NCBI GenBank assembly: GCA_027621365.1
Contig: JAQCBH010000004.1
Coordinates: 62,001-126,000, forward strand
Direction: 5' to 3'
DNA from: Bacteroidota bacterium
GTDB taxonomy: Bacteria > Bacteroidota > Bacteroidia > NS11-12g > UBA955
Length of the DNA: 64,000 bases
This document shows, one piece after another, positions 9,056 to 19,414 of this stretch. The notes below the pieces were generated by a model. That model searched no databases and was not told the origin of the DNA. It saw only the letters and a program-made list of their open reading frames with translations. The translations under genes were made by a program, and so were the position numbers. Numbering within the stretch: the first letter of the stretch is position 1; the number at the start of each line of letters is the position of its first letter.

Positions 9056-10645
9056 TCAGCCTTCTACTTTGAATTCGCTGGTGGTGTGGAACACGATTGA
9101 TTCGTATTTCTCCTGGGCCATGCGAAGAATGAAGGCCGTCTCGGCTAAAAACACGGGATTCTGATCCTTGTCGTAGGCAATGTTGTTGCTGCGGTATTTC
9201 ATGAAGTCAGCCAAATCAGCAGCAGGGCCGCTCATCCAGCAGGCCTTGTGAATGGCCCTAGGTTCGAATCGGCACTTGGCCCCGTATTCGTGCTCCAATC
9301 GGTACTGCAACACTTCAAATTGAAGCTCTCCCACGGTTCCCACAAACTTTCGGCTGCCCGGCTCCTGAACAAACAAGGAGGCCAAGCCTTCGTCGGTCAG
9401 CTGCTGAATTCCTTTTTCGAGCTGCTTGCTCTTCATGGGGTCCAGGTTGATCAACTCCTTGAATATTTCAGGAGAGAAACTTGGAATTCCCTTGAATTGG
9501 AGCTTTTCGCCCTCGGTCAGGGTATCGCCAATTTTGAAGTTTCCGGTATCGTACAGACCCACAACATCACCCGGATAGGCGTTGTCCATCACCTCCTTGC
9601 TATCGGCCAAAAACAGATAGGGGTTGGCAAATTTGAAATTCTTCTCCAAGCGGGTATGAGAATAGGGTTTGCCGCGTTCAAATCGACCGCTGCACACCCG
9701 TAAGAAGGCAATTCGATCTCGGTGACGAGGATCCAAATTCGCGTGAATTTTGAACACAAATCCGGTGAATTTGGCTTCTTCAGGGGCGACATCGCGGGCG
9801 TTGGTAGGGCGAGCCAAGGGGTTGGGGGCCAGCTCTACAAACGTATCCAGCAATTCCTGCACACCAAAGTTGTTCAAAGCAGAGCCGAAGAACACAGGAG
9901 CGACATCGGCATCCAAATAGTCTTGCTTGTTCAAAGCACCGTAAACACCGTCAACCAGTTCTGCATCTTCGCGCAGCTTGGCCGCATCGCGCTCGTTGAG
10001 CATCTGATCCAAACGCTCGTCGTCCAATCCTTGAATGGCGACGACGTCATCGGCCTTTTTGGTCTTGCTGCTTTCAAACAAGTTCAAACTTTGATCGGCC
10101 AAGAGATACACCCCTTTGAAATCACGGCCGCCATTGATGGGCCAACTCATGGGATGAACCTTGATGTTCAATTTCTCCTCGACCTCTTCCAATAACTCAT
10201 AGGGATCTTTGCCGTCGCGGTCCATCTTATTGATGAATACAATCACAGGGGTCTTGCGCATGCGACAGACCTCCATGAGGCGCTCGGTTTGTTCCTCTAC
10301 CCCCTTTACGCAGTCGATGACCAGAATGACGCTATCAACAGCCGTCAAGGTTCGGTAGGTATCTTCGGCAAAATCTTTGTGACCCGGAGTATCCAAAATG
10401 TTCACCCACTTACCCTTGTAAGGGAACGTCATCACCGAAGTCGCCACCGAAATACCGCGCTGCTTTTCAATTTCCATGAAATCGGAAGCCGCCGTTTTGG
10501 TGATCTTGTTGGACTTAACGGCACCGGCCGTTTGGATCTGACCACCAAACAAAAGAAACTTCTCGGTCAAGGTCGTTTTTCCCGCATCAGGGTGGGAAAT
10601 GATCGCAAAGGTCTTTCGCTTGGATATCTCGTTTTCGTAGGCCAT
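9056..10645 (-). CDS. prfC: Peptide chain release factor 3
   Basis: A 529-aa translational GTPase, the same length as E. coli RF3. It recycles RF1 and RF2 from the ribosome after termination. G1 is [10 protein letters not shown]2 lies around [11 protein letters not shown]3 is DTPGHKDF and G4 is NKMD. The C-terminal RF3-specific domain contains [20 protein letters not shown] and [14 protein letters not shown] start at the ATG at 10645 ([20 protein letters not shown]); a TTG at 10711 would add 22 poorly conserved residues and overlaps the promoter element at 10709-10716. Confidence 0.97.
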   Translation of the reverse strand: MAYENEISKRKTFAIISHPDAGKTTLTEKFLLFGGQIQTAGAVKSNKITKTAASDFMEIEKQRGISVATSVMTFPYKGKWVNILDTPGHKDFAEDTYRTLTAVDSVILVIDCVKGVEEQTERLMEVCRMRKTPVIVFINKMDRDGKDPYELLEEVEEKLNIKVHPMSWPINGGRDFKGVYLLADQSLNLFESSKTKKADDVVAIQGLDDERLDQMLNERDAAKLREDAELVDGVYGALNKQDYLDADVAPVFFGSALNNFGVQELLDTFVELAPNPLARPTNARDVAPEEAKFTGFVFKIHANLDPRHRDRIAFLRVCSGRFERGKPYSHTRLEKNFKFANPYLFLADSKEVMDNAYPGDVVGLYDTGNFKIGDTLTEGEKLQFKGIPSFSPEIFKELINLDPMKSKQLEKGIQQLTDEGLASLFVQEPGSRKFVGTVGELQFEVLQYRLEHEYGAKCRFEPRAIHKACWMSGPAADLADFMKYRSNNIAYDKDQNPVFLAETAFILRMAQEKYESIVFHTTSEFKVEG

Positions 10646-10708
10646 AGGGACAATCGATTTGGACGCACTTTTCGCGAAATCTGCAAAAAGCTGGCCCAAA
10701 AAGTTTTG

Positions 10709-10716
10709 CAAAAGTA
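10709..10716 (-). promoter_or_regulatory. -7 element TACTTTTG of prfC
   Basis: A perfect TAnnTTTG on the minus strand, 63 nt before the prfC ATG at 10645. It overlaps the alternative upstream TTG start, which argues against that start. Confidence 0.6.
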
Positions 10717-10828
10717 GCGATGCAAGCCCGCATTGGCCGGGGAAACCTTGAAAAGAAACCGAAAAGAAACAGTGAATTGACCCTAATCCCGGCTTTTCTG
10801 CCGAAATTCGCGCAATTTTTTAGCACAC

Positions 10829-12643
<1,815 letters not shown>

Positions 12644-12655
12644 GCGGGAAAGTAT

Positions 12656-12663
12656 TATCTTTG
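12656..12663 (+). promoter_or_regulatory. -7 element TATCTTTG of lpdA
   Basis: A perfect TAnnTTTG that begins 12 nt after the typA stop and ends 16 nt before the lpdA ATG, so lpdA can be transcribed independently of typA. Confidence 0.65.
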
Positions 12664-12679
12664 ACATCTACCTCGTCTC

Positions 12680-14068
12680 ATGAAATTTGATATTGTTGTT
12701 ATCGGAAGCGGACCTGGGGGCTACGTAGCCGCCATTCGCGCTTCTCAATTGGGAAAGAAAGTCGCCATCATTGAAAAGGCGGAATTGGGTGGCGTATGCT
12801 TGAACTGGGGCTGTATCCCTACCAAGGCATTGCTAAAATCAGCCCAAGTATTTGACTACATCAACCACGCTGCCGACTACGGCATCAGCGTGAGTGGACA
12901 CAAAGCTGACTTCGACGGCATGGTAAAACGCAGCCGCGACGTAGCGGCTGGCATGAGCAAAGGAGTGACTTTCTTGCTCAAGAAGAACAAGGTGGAGGTG
13001 ATTGCCGGTGCGGCTAAATTGGCGGGCAAAGGCAAAATCAACGTCACCGATGCTGAAGGCAAGTCTTCTGTCGTAGAAGCTGACCACATCATTTTGGCTA
13101 CAGGTGCTCGTTCTCGCGAGCTCCCCAATGTGAAAATTGACGGCACCCATGTCATCGGATACCGTGAGGCCATGGTATTGCCCAAGCAACCCAAAGAAAT
13201 GGTCATCATCGGTAGCGGCGCTATCGGAATGGAATTCGCTTATTTCTATTCCAGCATTGGCACCAAAGTAACCATCGTGGAATTCATGGATCGCATTCTC
13301 CCCATCGAAGACGAAGAGGTGAGCCGCACCATGCAAATGACCTACAAGAAGCGCGGCATTGAGATCATGACCAAGAGCAGCGTCGAAAAGGTTGACATCA
13401 AAAAAGATCGTTGCCACGTGACAGTGAAAACGGCCGGCGGCGAGCAAATGCTCGAGTGCGATATCGTATTGAGCGCTGCCGGTGTTCAAACCAACTTGGA
13501 AAATTTGGGCTTGGACGAAATGGGCGTGAAACACGACAAAGGCAAGGTTCAGGTTGACGAGTTCTACCGCACCACGGCCCCTGGCGTTTATGCCATTGGT
13601 GATATTGTTCCAGGCCCCGCATTGGCTCACGTAGCTTCAGCTGAAGGCATCATTTGCGTGGAAGCCATTTGTGGTCACCACCCAGAGCCTTTGAACTATG
13701 GAAACATCCCAGGCTGTACCTACACTCACCCTGAGGTAGCCAGCGTAGGTTTGACCGAAGCCCAGGCCAAAGAAAAAGGCATGGACATCATGGTCGGCAA
13801 ATTCCCCTTCAGCGCGAGTGGCAAAGCCAGCGCAGGAGGCCACAAAGAAGGATTCGTTAAGGTTATTTTCGACAAGAAATACGGCGAATGGCTGGGTTGC
13901 CACATGGTAGGTGAAGGCGTTACCGATATGATCATCGAAGCCGTTGTTGCCCGCAATTTGGAGACGACTGGTTTGGAGATTTTGAAATCGGTTCACCCCC
14001 ACCCAACCATGAGCGAAGCCGTCATGGAAGCAGTTGCACAAGCCTACGGCGAGTGCATTCACTTGTAA
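12680..14068 (+). CDS. lpdA: Dihydrolipoyl dehydrogenase (E3)
   Basis: A 462-aa flavoprotein disulfide reductase that re-oxidises dihydrolipoamide in pyruvate and 2-oxoglutarate dehydrogenase complexes. The FAD motif is GSGPGGYVAA (residues 9-18), the redox-active pair is Cys40-Cys45 in GGVCLNWGCIPTKA, the NAD motif is GSGAIGMEFA, and the C-terminal His-Glu dyad is in HPHPTMSE (His441, Glu446). It is monocistronic: a perfect -7 element ends 16 nt before the start and a strong terminator follows at 14142. The E1 and E2 genes are not in this window. Confidence 0.97.
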   Translation: MKFDIVVIGSGPGGYVAAIRASQLGKKVAIIEKAELGGVCLNWGCIPTKALLKSAQVFDYINHAADYGISVSGHKADFDGMVKRSRDVAAGMSKGVTFLLKKNKVEVIAGAAKLAGKGKINVTDAEGKSSVVEADHIILATGARSRELPNVKIDGTHVIGYREAMVLPKQPKEMVIIGSGAIGMEFAYFYSSIGTKVTIVEFMDRILPIEDEEVSRTMQMTYKKRGIEIMTKSSVEKVDIKKDRCHVTVKTAGGEQMLECDIVLSAAGVQTNLENLGLDEMGVKHDKGKVQVDEFYRTTAPGVYAIGDIVPGPALAHVASAEGIICVEAICGHHPEPLNYGNIPGCTYTHPEVASVGLTEAQAKEKGMDIMVGKFPFSASGKASAGGHKEGFVKVIFDKKYGEWLGCHMVGEGVTDMIIEAVVARNLETTGLEILKSVHPHPTMSEAVMEAVAQAYGECIHL

Positions 14069-14141
14069 GAATGAGTCGAATTTGGAGCTAGTTTCCAAGG
14101 ACGGCTAGAAATCAAACGATAGCTCCCTTAGGGGATGGAGG

Positions 14142-14172
14142 CGCCCGGGCAAAGCCCGGGCGTTTTTGTTTT
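14142..14172 (+). terminator. Rho-independent terminator of lpdA
   Basis: A perfect 9-bp GC-rich stem (CGCCCGGGC / GCCCGGGCG) with loop AAA, followed by TTTTTGTTTT. It lies 73 nt after lpdA, and its T tract leads directly into the promoter of the next operon. Confidence 0.92.
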
Positions 14173-14190
14173 CGCCTTGCCTGCAAGGCC

Positions 14191-14198
14191 TATCTTTG
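14191..14198 (+). promoter_or_regulatory. -7 element TATCTTTG of the MBL-menD operon
   Basis: A perfect TAnnTTTG, 4 nt (CCCC) before the ATG at 14203. A TTTG at 14165-14168 in the terminator T tract is 22 nt upstream and may act as an imperfectly spaced -33 box. Confidence 0.7.
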
Positions 14199-14202
14199 CC
14201 CC

Positions 14203-14850
14203 ATGCAAATTCAACGATTCACCCTCAACCCCTTGCAAGAGAACACCTATGTATTGTGGTGCGAAGAGAGTCGTGAATGTGTGGTGGTTGATGCGGGCAT
14301 GTACGATCGTCGGGAGCAAGAAGAAATGCGTGAATTCCTGACCAACAACAACCTTAAGCCTATAGCCATTTGGGGAACCCACGCTCACATCGATCACATT
14401 TTTGGCAACCAGTGGTTCTTGGACACCTACAAGGTCCCCTATCATTTGCATCCCGCTGATTTGCCTATGATCGAACGCAGCAAGGCCATGGCGGCGGTAT
14501 GGAACCTAAATTACCACGAGTCTCCTCTGCCCGATCATGAACTGAAGCACGGACAAACCCTACAGATAGGAAAACAAGAACTCGAAGTTCGCTTTGTTCC
14601 CGGGCACGCTCCAGGACATGTGGTCTTTTGCAACCACCACGAAAAATGGGCCGTGGTCGGCGACACTCTTTTTGCTGGAAGCATCGGGCGTACCGACTTG
14701 CCCGGAGGCAACCACGATCAGTTGCTCGCCTACATCGAACAGGAGTTGTTCAGCTTGCCCGACGATTTTCAGTTACACCCTGGCCATGGCCCCGCCACTA
14801 GCGTTGGCCAAGAAAAGGCCAGAAACCCCTTCTTTGAACACCTTCGCTAG
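14203..14850 (+). CDS. Metallo-beta-lactamase-fold hydrolase, glyoxalase II-like
   Basis: A 215-aa MBL-fold enzyme. It has the metal-binding THAHIDH motif near residues 64-70, then PGHAPGHVVF, GDTLFAGSIGRTDLPGG (bridging Asp) and LHPGHGP (last His). This arrangement is typical of YcbL-type, short glyoxalase II-like hydrolases that cleave thioesters or related substrates. The natural substrate is not evident. It heads an operon with menD (3 nt gap). It starts 4 nt after a perfect -7 element, so the transcript is probably leaderless. The lactonase or persulfide dioxygenase groups are less likely. Confidence 0.9.
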   Translation: MQIQRFTLNPLQENTYVLWCEESRECVVVDAGMYDRREQEEMREFLTNNNLKPIAIWGTHAHIDHIFGNQWFLDTYKVPYHLHPADLPMIERSKAMAAVWNLNYHESPLPDHELKHGQTLQIGKQELEVRFVPGHAPGHVVFCNHHEKWAVVGDTLFAGSIGRTDLPGGNHDQLLAYIEQELFSLPDDFQLHPGHGPATSVGQEKARNPFFEHLR

Positions 14851-14853
14851 CCC

Positions 14854-16452
14854 ATGAACGTATTGCGAGAGCATTTGGACGCCTGGGCCGCCATTATGGA
14901 AGAATGCGGCATATCGCATTGGGTATACAGCCCCGGTTCTCGAAATGCGCCCTTGCTCGCAGCACTGATGCGCCGCCCCTTTTTCCAATTGCACGAACAG
15001 ATAGACGAGCGAAGCGCCGCCTACATGGCCATGGGAATGGCTCAACAGTTGAATTACCCTTGTGGGGCTTTGTGCACTAGTGGAACAGCCGCGGCCAATT
15101 GGCTTCCAGCTGCGGCCGAAGCTTTTTACCAACGCATCCCATTGCTATTGGTCAGCGCTGACAGACCCATTGAAGCGGTAGACAATTGGATGGGGCAGAC
15201 TATACGTCAAGACGGGCTTTTTCATCGACACGTTCGAGGGGAATGGCGCGTTTCAGACGATCTTGACAGCCGTGAACAGTCCAGCAGCCTAGAAGGAATC
15301 TTCCACGAAGCAATCACCCGCACTCAAACCCCCATCGCTGGACCGGTGCACGTGAATTTCCCCTTGAGAGAACCGCTTTACGAAGGCATGCAAGACCAGA
15401 AGGCTCAGGTCTACGAACCCAAGCCCTATGTATGGACCAAGCCCAATGCAAAGCCGGTACATGAAGAGCAGTTGAAAGAAGCTCTGTCTCCCTATTCGCG
15501 CATCGCTTTGGTTATTGGTCAGATGAACCCTCACGAGGAACGACAACAGGCCGTAGAATCATTGAATGAACGAATCGCCGTGTGGGCCGATGTCTGCAGC
15601 CAGCACCAAGCTCAAAGCAGCGGGCCTTGGGAGCAATTGATGTTCCAATACCCCCAATGGTCAGAAGAGTTGAAACCCGACTTGCTGATCACCCTAGGCC
15701 TCAGCCATCTTTCCAAACCACTGCACAAGGCAATGCGGGATTTGAAATTGCCCCATTGGCACATCAGCCCTGAATCTGAAATCGGCAATCCGTTTGGAAC
15801 AGAACTGGAGCACAAGTGCCACTATGAGGTTGATTTCTTAGCGGCGCTAGATGCCATTCTACCGCAGGAATACAGGTTCGGAGCACTGTGGCAGGCAGAA
15901 TCTCAGGCCGCAAAACCCCTACAAGGCAAACGGCCTCAGGAATATGCCGAAGCCCATATTCTACTACAATCTCTGTCCAGCGATTGCATTTTGCACTTGG
16001 GCAATTCCATGCCCATTCGCTATGCATCTTGGTTCGGCAAACTCAACTGTGAAGTTCGCAGCAACCGCGGAACCAGTGGCATTGACGGCAGTATGAGCAC
16101 GGCCATTGGAGCAGCCTTGGCCATGCCCGACAAGGACCACGTGTTGCTCATAGGGGATGTCTCTTTCATCTATGACCAGCACGGGCTTTGGTCCAATAGG
16201 CGGCCACAAAATTTGCGCATTTGGGTATTGAATAACGGGGGCGGTCGCATTTTTGAACAAATCGAAGGGCCCGGAAATTGGGCGGCTTTGCAACAGCGAA
16301 TCAGCAGTCCCCACCAAGTCAATTTGAAAGGCTTGTGCGAACAATATGGGGTTTCCTATCTTCGTTGCAGTGCCTCTGAATGCATCCATCAAGCAGAGGG
16401 CCAAGGTTTACGAGTAGTAGAAATACCATGTCACGAATCCAGTTTATCTTGA
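14854..16452 (+). CDS. menD: 2-succinyl-5-enolpyruvyl-6-hydroxy-3-cyclohexene-1-carboxylate synthase
   Basis: A 532-aa ThDP enzyme that adds succinic semialdehyde, from 2-oxoglutarate, to isochorismate, the first committed step of menaquinone synthesis. The N-terminal MenD signature is YSPGSRNAPLLAAL, followed by the catalytic Glu region (HEQIDERSAAYMA) and LCTSGTAAANWLPA. The C-terminal ThDP/Mg motif runs from GDVSFIYDQHG to LNNGGGRIF. It lies 3 nt after the MBL hydrolase, and its end overlaps the next gene by 25 nt. Other men genes are not visible. Presence fits a respiratory organism that uses menaquinone. Confidence 0.96.
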   Translation: MNVLREHLDAWAAIMEECGISHWVYSPGSRNAPLLAALMRRPFFQLHEQIDERSAAYMAMGMAQQLNYPCGALCTSGTAAANWLPAAAEAFYQRIPLLLVSADRPIEAVDNWMGQTIRQDGLFHRHVRGEWRVSDDLDSREQSSSLEGIFHEAITRTQTPIAGPVHVNFPLREPLYEGMQDQKAQVYEPKPYVWTKPNAKPVHEEQLKEALSPYSRIALVIGQMNPHEERQQAVESLNERIAVWADVCSQHQAQSSGPWEQLMFQYPQWSEELKPDLLITLGLSHLSKPLHKAMRDLKLPHWHISPESEIGNPFGTELEHKCHYEVDFLAALDAILPQEYRFGALWQAESQAAKPLQGKRPQEYAEAHILLQSLSSDCILHLGNSMPIRYASWFGKLNCEVRSNRGTSGIDGSMSTAIGAALAMPDKDHVLLIGDVSFIYDQHGLWSNRRPQNLRIWVLNNGGGRIFEQIEGPGNWAALQQRISSPHQVNLKGLCEQYGVSYLRCSASECIHQAEGQGLRVVEIPCHESSLS

Positions 16453-16916
16453 TTATTCTTTTGGCTTTCTCCTTAGGTGAATTGAAGGCGCAGCAATCCA
16501 CTTATTTAGAATGGCGCATCGGGCTATTGAAAGAGAACTCCAAAGCCTTTGGTGACAGCCTCATACCTGAAACGCACATGCGAGTGGCTTCATTTTCGCC
16601 AGATAGTATGGACGATGCCAATCGAGCGGTTTGGCACGAGGATATGGGATGGTGCCTCTACCGCAACTTTTTACGCAACCACCGAAAAGCAGAAGCCAAC
16701 CAGGCCATTCAGCACTTTCAACAAGCCGTTTGGTTTGACCCCGAATTTTCAACGGCTTATTGGAATGCCGCTCTGTGTTACTACGCGTTGAACGATTGCG
16801 AGAACATGGCAGGTATGTTAGAAGGCTACCGCAGCCACACCAAAAAACGGCGCTGGGACAAACCCCAAATGCGCTACTTGCACGAGCGCTGTCATCTGCC
16901 TATTGAAGGGTTTTAA
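16428..16916 (+). CDS. Small exported TPR-like protein
   Basis: A 162-aa hypothetical protein. It begins MSRIQFILIILLAFSLGELK, a signal peptide probably cleaved just after KAQ. The mature part has a TPR-like pair of helices around AIQHFQQAVWFDPEFSTAYW and Cys residues near NDCENMAGML and ERCHLP that could pair. The start at 16428 is set by the signal peptide and overlaps the menD 3' end by 25 nt. Its stop overlaps the stop of convergent smpB. No specific role can be assigned; co-transcription with menD does not obviously inform function. Confidence 0.75.
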   Translation: MSRIQFILIILLAFSLGELKAQQSTYLEWRIGLLKENSKAFGDSLIPETHMRVASFSPDSMDDANRAVWHEDMGWCLYRNFLRNHRKAEANQAIQHFQQAVWFDPEFSTAYWNAALCYYALNDCENMAGMLEGYRSHTKKRRWDKPQMRYLHERCHLPIEGF

Positions 16917-17362
16917 TTCTGACGGCGCAAATCGCGCTCAATGTCTTTGGCCTTGAGATCTTCTCGTTTGTCAAAGGTCTTTTTACCCGTTCCCAAACCC
17001 ATTTCCAGCTTAAAAAATCCTCGCTCATTCTCATACAGACGAATGGGAAACACAGCGTAACCTTTGGTTTTGATTCGTGAATCGATTCGATCAAGCTCGC
17101 GGCGATTCAACAGGAGCACACGCTCTCGTGTGGGTTCATGACCGCTGTATCCAGCGTTTTCATACTCAGATATGTGCATGCCCCGAATCTTCAATTCGCC
17201 ATTTTCCATGAAGGCATACGACTCCCCAAGATTGACTTTTTGGGCTCGTATGGATTTGACCTCAGAGCCCGTTAATGAGATTCCTGCCTCATACGATTCT
17301 TCAATGTGGAAATTGAAGCGAGCCTTGCGGTTCTCAATCTCAATTCGCTTAACCTTGGCCAT
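16913..17362 (-). CDS. smpB: SsrA-binding protein SmpB
   Basis: A 149-aa tmRNA-binding protein of trans-translation, which rescues stalled ribosomes. It shows the family pattern AKVKRIEIENRKARFNFHI, then GISLTGSEVKSIR and the C-terminal KGKKTF-like segment GTGKKTFDKREDLK before a basic tail. The start at 17362 matches the family; 5 extra residues from an upstream codon are unlikely. It overlaps the thioesterase gene by 14 nt and is last in the lipoprotein-ytxJ-thioesterase-smpB unit. The tmRNA gene is not in the window. Confidence 0.96.
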   Translation of the reverse strand: MAKVKRIEIENRKARFNFHIEESYEAGISLTGSEVKSIRAQKVNLGESYAFMENGELKIRGMHISEYENAGYSGHEPTRERVLLLNRRELDRIDSRIKTKGYAVFPIRLYENERGFFKLEMGLGTGKKTFDKREDLKAKDIERDLRRQN

Positions 17363-17753
17363 TTTGGATGGAATCAATGAGGCGTTGAACTTTTTCTTTG
17401 GGCAGAATTTTCTGGCCTTGGGTACCTCTGGCTATCAAACGATCTCCCACCTTCACCTCAAATGTGCACACCAAACTGTGGCCCTCCCATTCGTGCAAGG
17501 TGGCTTCAATCGAAACCTCCTGACCCAGCATAGCAGGAGATTGATGCTCAATATTCAAAAAGGTCCCGATGCCCTCTTCCTGCTCCTCTTTGCAGTCGAG
17601 GACAAATTGCCGACAAGCCCATTCAACATCTCGCCCTAAGGCAAATGTGCCGTAAAAAGGATGAACCACTCCCGTTTCAAATTCAGCCAAATCTGAATCA
17701 GCGACGCATTTGCGAATGACTCTTAGATCGCCAACTTCTGCATTTCTCTTCAT
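17349..17753 (-). CDS. Hotdog-fold thioesterase-like protein
   Basis: A 134-aa protein whose length and pattern fit the hotdog thioesterases of the fluoroacetyl-CoA thioesterase-like group: HPFYGTFALGRDVEWACRQF for the central helix and AMLGQEVSIEATLHEWEG for the beta strands, ending VGDRLIARGTQGQKIL. Such enzymes hydrolyse acyl-CoA thioesters; the substrate is not predictable. The start ATG at 17753 forms an ATGA overlap with the ytxJ stop, which fixes it. It overlaps smpB downstream by 14 nt. Confidence in the fold is moderate because no catalytic residue set is unambiguous. Confidence 0.75.
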   Translation of the reverse strand: MKRNAEVGDLRVIRKCVADSDLAEFETGVVHPFYGTFALGRDVEWACRQFVLDCKEEQEEGIGTFLNIEHQSPAMLGQEVSIEATLHEWEGHSLVCTFEVKVGDRLIARGTQGQKILPKEKVQRLIDSIQNGQG

Positions 17754-18091
17754 GCCAAAGCGGTCTGAATGGAGGCCGCTGAGATTTCCATGTGAGAAGC
17801 GTGGTAGCGGCATTCCCCTTTGTCAATGATCAAAATTTGCGGGGATTCATGGCGAATCCCTGTGCGATCGGCAATGGAAGCCGATAAGTCGCGATGGGCA
17901 ATCAAATCCAAATAGTAAAAGGGAGTATTTTGCAAAAATGCATCGCTCAGGCCTTTTACACGATTCAAGGCCATGGAAGAAATGGAACAGCGAGTGCTGT
18001 GTTTGAACAGAATAACAGGCCGTGAAAACGACTCTTCAAAAGCCGAAACCAAGTCTGTATTTGTTTCCAATATGTTCCAGGCGCTATTCAA
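17750..18091 (-). CDS. ytxJ: YtxJ-like bacillithiol-system thioredoxin-fold protein
   Basis: A 113-aa single-domain thioredoxin-fold protein. The segment RPVILFKHSTRCSISSMAL holds a single active-site Cys in the same position as the TCPIS motif of Bacillus YtxJ, which is thought to act on bacillithiol mixed disulfides. The C-terminal IRHESPQILIIDKGECRYH resembles the cis-Pro region. It has a TTG start at 18091, 8 nt after the stop of the small lipoprotein; no ATG exists upstream of the conserved part. It overlaps the thioesterase by 4 nt. The family is common in Bacteroidota, many of which make bacillithiol. Confidence 0.85.
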   Translation of the reverse strand: MNSAWNILETNTDLVSAFEESFSRPVILFKHSTRCSISSMALNRVKGLSDAFLQNTPFYYLDLIAHRDLSASIADRTGIRHESPQILIIDKGECRYHASHMEISAASIQTALA

Positions 18092-18099
18092 AACGCAAC

Positions 18100-18216
18100 T
18101 TATTTGGACCAGTTCTGCTGACCAACTGTTGGGCAGCGATCTTTGCGGCTTGCTCCACAGCTGCTAAAAACGGTAACGAGCAACACCATTGCGATTAGTA
18201 CTTTTGCTACTTTCAT
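18100..18216 (-). CDS. 38-aa small lipoprotein
   Basis: A very short gene. The ATG at 18216 opens a frame reading MKVAKVLIAMVLLVTVFSSC, a textbook lipoprotein signal with lipobox FSSC and Cys20 as the lipidated residue. The mature part is GASRKDRCPTVGQQNWSK, only 18 residues, with one more Cys. A TAA stop at 18100 lies 8 nt before the ytxJ start. A perfect -7 element at 18234-18241 sits 17 nt upstream. It heads the ytxJ-thioesterase-smpB unit. The signal peptide, promoter and operon spacing support a real gene; function is unknown. Its start codon overlaps that of the divergent methyltransferase within one CATG. Confidence 0.75.
   Translation of the reverse strand: MKVAKVLIAMVLLVTVFSSCGASRKDRCPTVGQQNWSK
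18199..18206 (+). promoter_or_regulatory. -7 element TACTTTTG of the methyltransferase gene
   Basis: A perfect TAnnTTTG, 8 nt before the ATG at 18215. It lies inside the coding sequence of the divergent 38-aa lipoprotein. Confidence 0.6.
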
Positions 18217-19411
18217 GATTTCGGAAATTTATTCAAAATTACAACAAAGCGAGCCCACCTTGGGCCTGCTTTCCGAAATTCATACACATTGGAACGAGAA
18301 TGAGTCTCCCTCTCCATTTTCCCTTCGAAAAACATGGGGGGATTTGACACCCATCGCTGCAGAACAATGGGCTTTGCACAACAAGGCGGCCGCCAAATTA
18401 CCCGAATGGATGCATGCCGGTTGTTTGTTCGAACGACGCAGTTTGGAGCAATGTACTTCCAGTGCCGTAGCCAAAGCAAAGGCCCACTTTTTCCAGTCTC
18501 TCATTCCCGATCTACCGATTCTCGATCTTTGCGCCGGATTCGGAGTCGATTCATGGGCCTGGGCTCAATTGGGAAGATCCGTCACAGCCGTAGAAAGAGA
18601 CCCCTCTTTGCACAACCTAGCGGTCTGCAATTTGTCTTTTTTGCCTAACCCAACCCAACGCATTTTATCGGAAGCGGAGATCGAATTCCCCAAATGGGAC
18701 AAGCAATCGGTCTTGTTCTTGGTTGACCCTGATCGTAGAGATGGAGACAAGCGGCTAGGCGCTAGCCTTGACGCATACCAACCACATATTTGGCCTTGGC
18801 TGGAACAAAGAAAATCCGAGCAGCATTGGCTCATCAAGTTGAGCCCAATCACTGACTTTCAAGCCATCCAAAACCACATCCATCAACCCTTCGACGCTTA
18901 TTGGGTGGCTCTGGGTTCGGAAACCAAAGAACTCTTGCTGCACGTTCACGACCAAGCCAGCGGTAAAAAAGACATATTGTTTGTTCATGAATCGGGTTAC
19001 GCAGATACATGGTCGCAATTGCAAGCAGACGAACTGCATAGCCCTAGCACTTCAACCCTTTTGTTCGAACCCCATTCTGCCGCATTTGCCGCTCGGTTCA
19101 ACCGTGAATTGAACTCGCCGTTGTACCGTTCTGCTACGCCAAATGCTAGTTTTTTCGAGACGAATTTTCAGGGACCCCAAGCCCTAGGCCGCCGCTATCG
19201 CATAGAAGCCAAAATGGAAGGCTCCTTGAATTCCATTCAGCGAGAACTAGCCAAACGAAACGTGCATGAGGCCTCTGTAACTGTAAGAGAATGCAAATTA
19301 TCGGCTGAAGAAGTCAAAAAGAAATTGGGGCTACAGGAAAGCTCCCAACAATATGTATTCCTTACCCAAAACCGAAAAGGCTCCGTGGCTTGGTTGGTCT
19401 CGGCCTCTTAA
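18215..19411 (+). CDS. Class I SAM-dependent methyltransferase with THUMP-like tail
   Basis: A 398-aa protein. The Rossmann core has motif I LPILDLCAGFGVDSWAWAQL (near residue 105-125), the acidic post-I residue in VTAVERDP, and DPDRRDG after VLFLV. The C-terminal part, with GRRYRIEAKMEGSLNSIQRE and NVHEASVTVRECKLSAEEV, resembles the PG_1098-type ferredoxin-like and THUMP-like domains. Such proteins are suspected RNA methyltransferases, but the substrate is not proven. The start at 18215 is chosen because a perfect -7 element ends 8 nt before it. It ends 3 nt from convergent hemD. Confidence 0.85.
   Translation: MISEIYSKLQQSEPTLGLLSEIHTHWNENESPSPFSLRKTWGDLTPIAAEQWALHNKAAAKLPEWMHAGCLFERRSLEQCTSSAVAKAKAHFFQSLIPDLPILDLCAGFGVDSWAWAQLGRSVTAVERDPSLHNLAVCNLSFLPNPTQRILSEAEIEFPKWDKQSVLFLVDPDRRDGDKRLGASLDAYQPHIWPWLEQRKSEQHWLIKLSPITDFQAIQNHIHQPFDAYWVALGSETKELLLHVHDQASGKKDILFVHESGYADTWSQLQADELHSPSTSTLLFEPHSAAFAARFNRELNSPLYRSATPNASFFETNFQGPQALGRRYRIEAKMEGSLNSIQRELAKRNVHEASVTVRECKLSAEEVKKKLGLQESSQQYVFLTQNRKGSVAWLVSAS
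18234..18241 (-). promoter_or_regulatory. -7 element TAATTTTG of the lipoprotein-ytxJ-thioesterase-smpB unit
   Basis: A perfect TAnnTTTG on the minus strand, 17 nt before the ATG at 18216. It lies inside the first codons of the divergent methyltransferase gene. Confidence 0.65.
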
Positions 19412-19414
19412 AAT

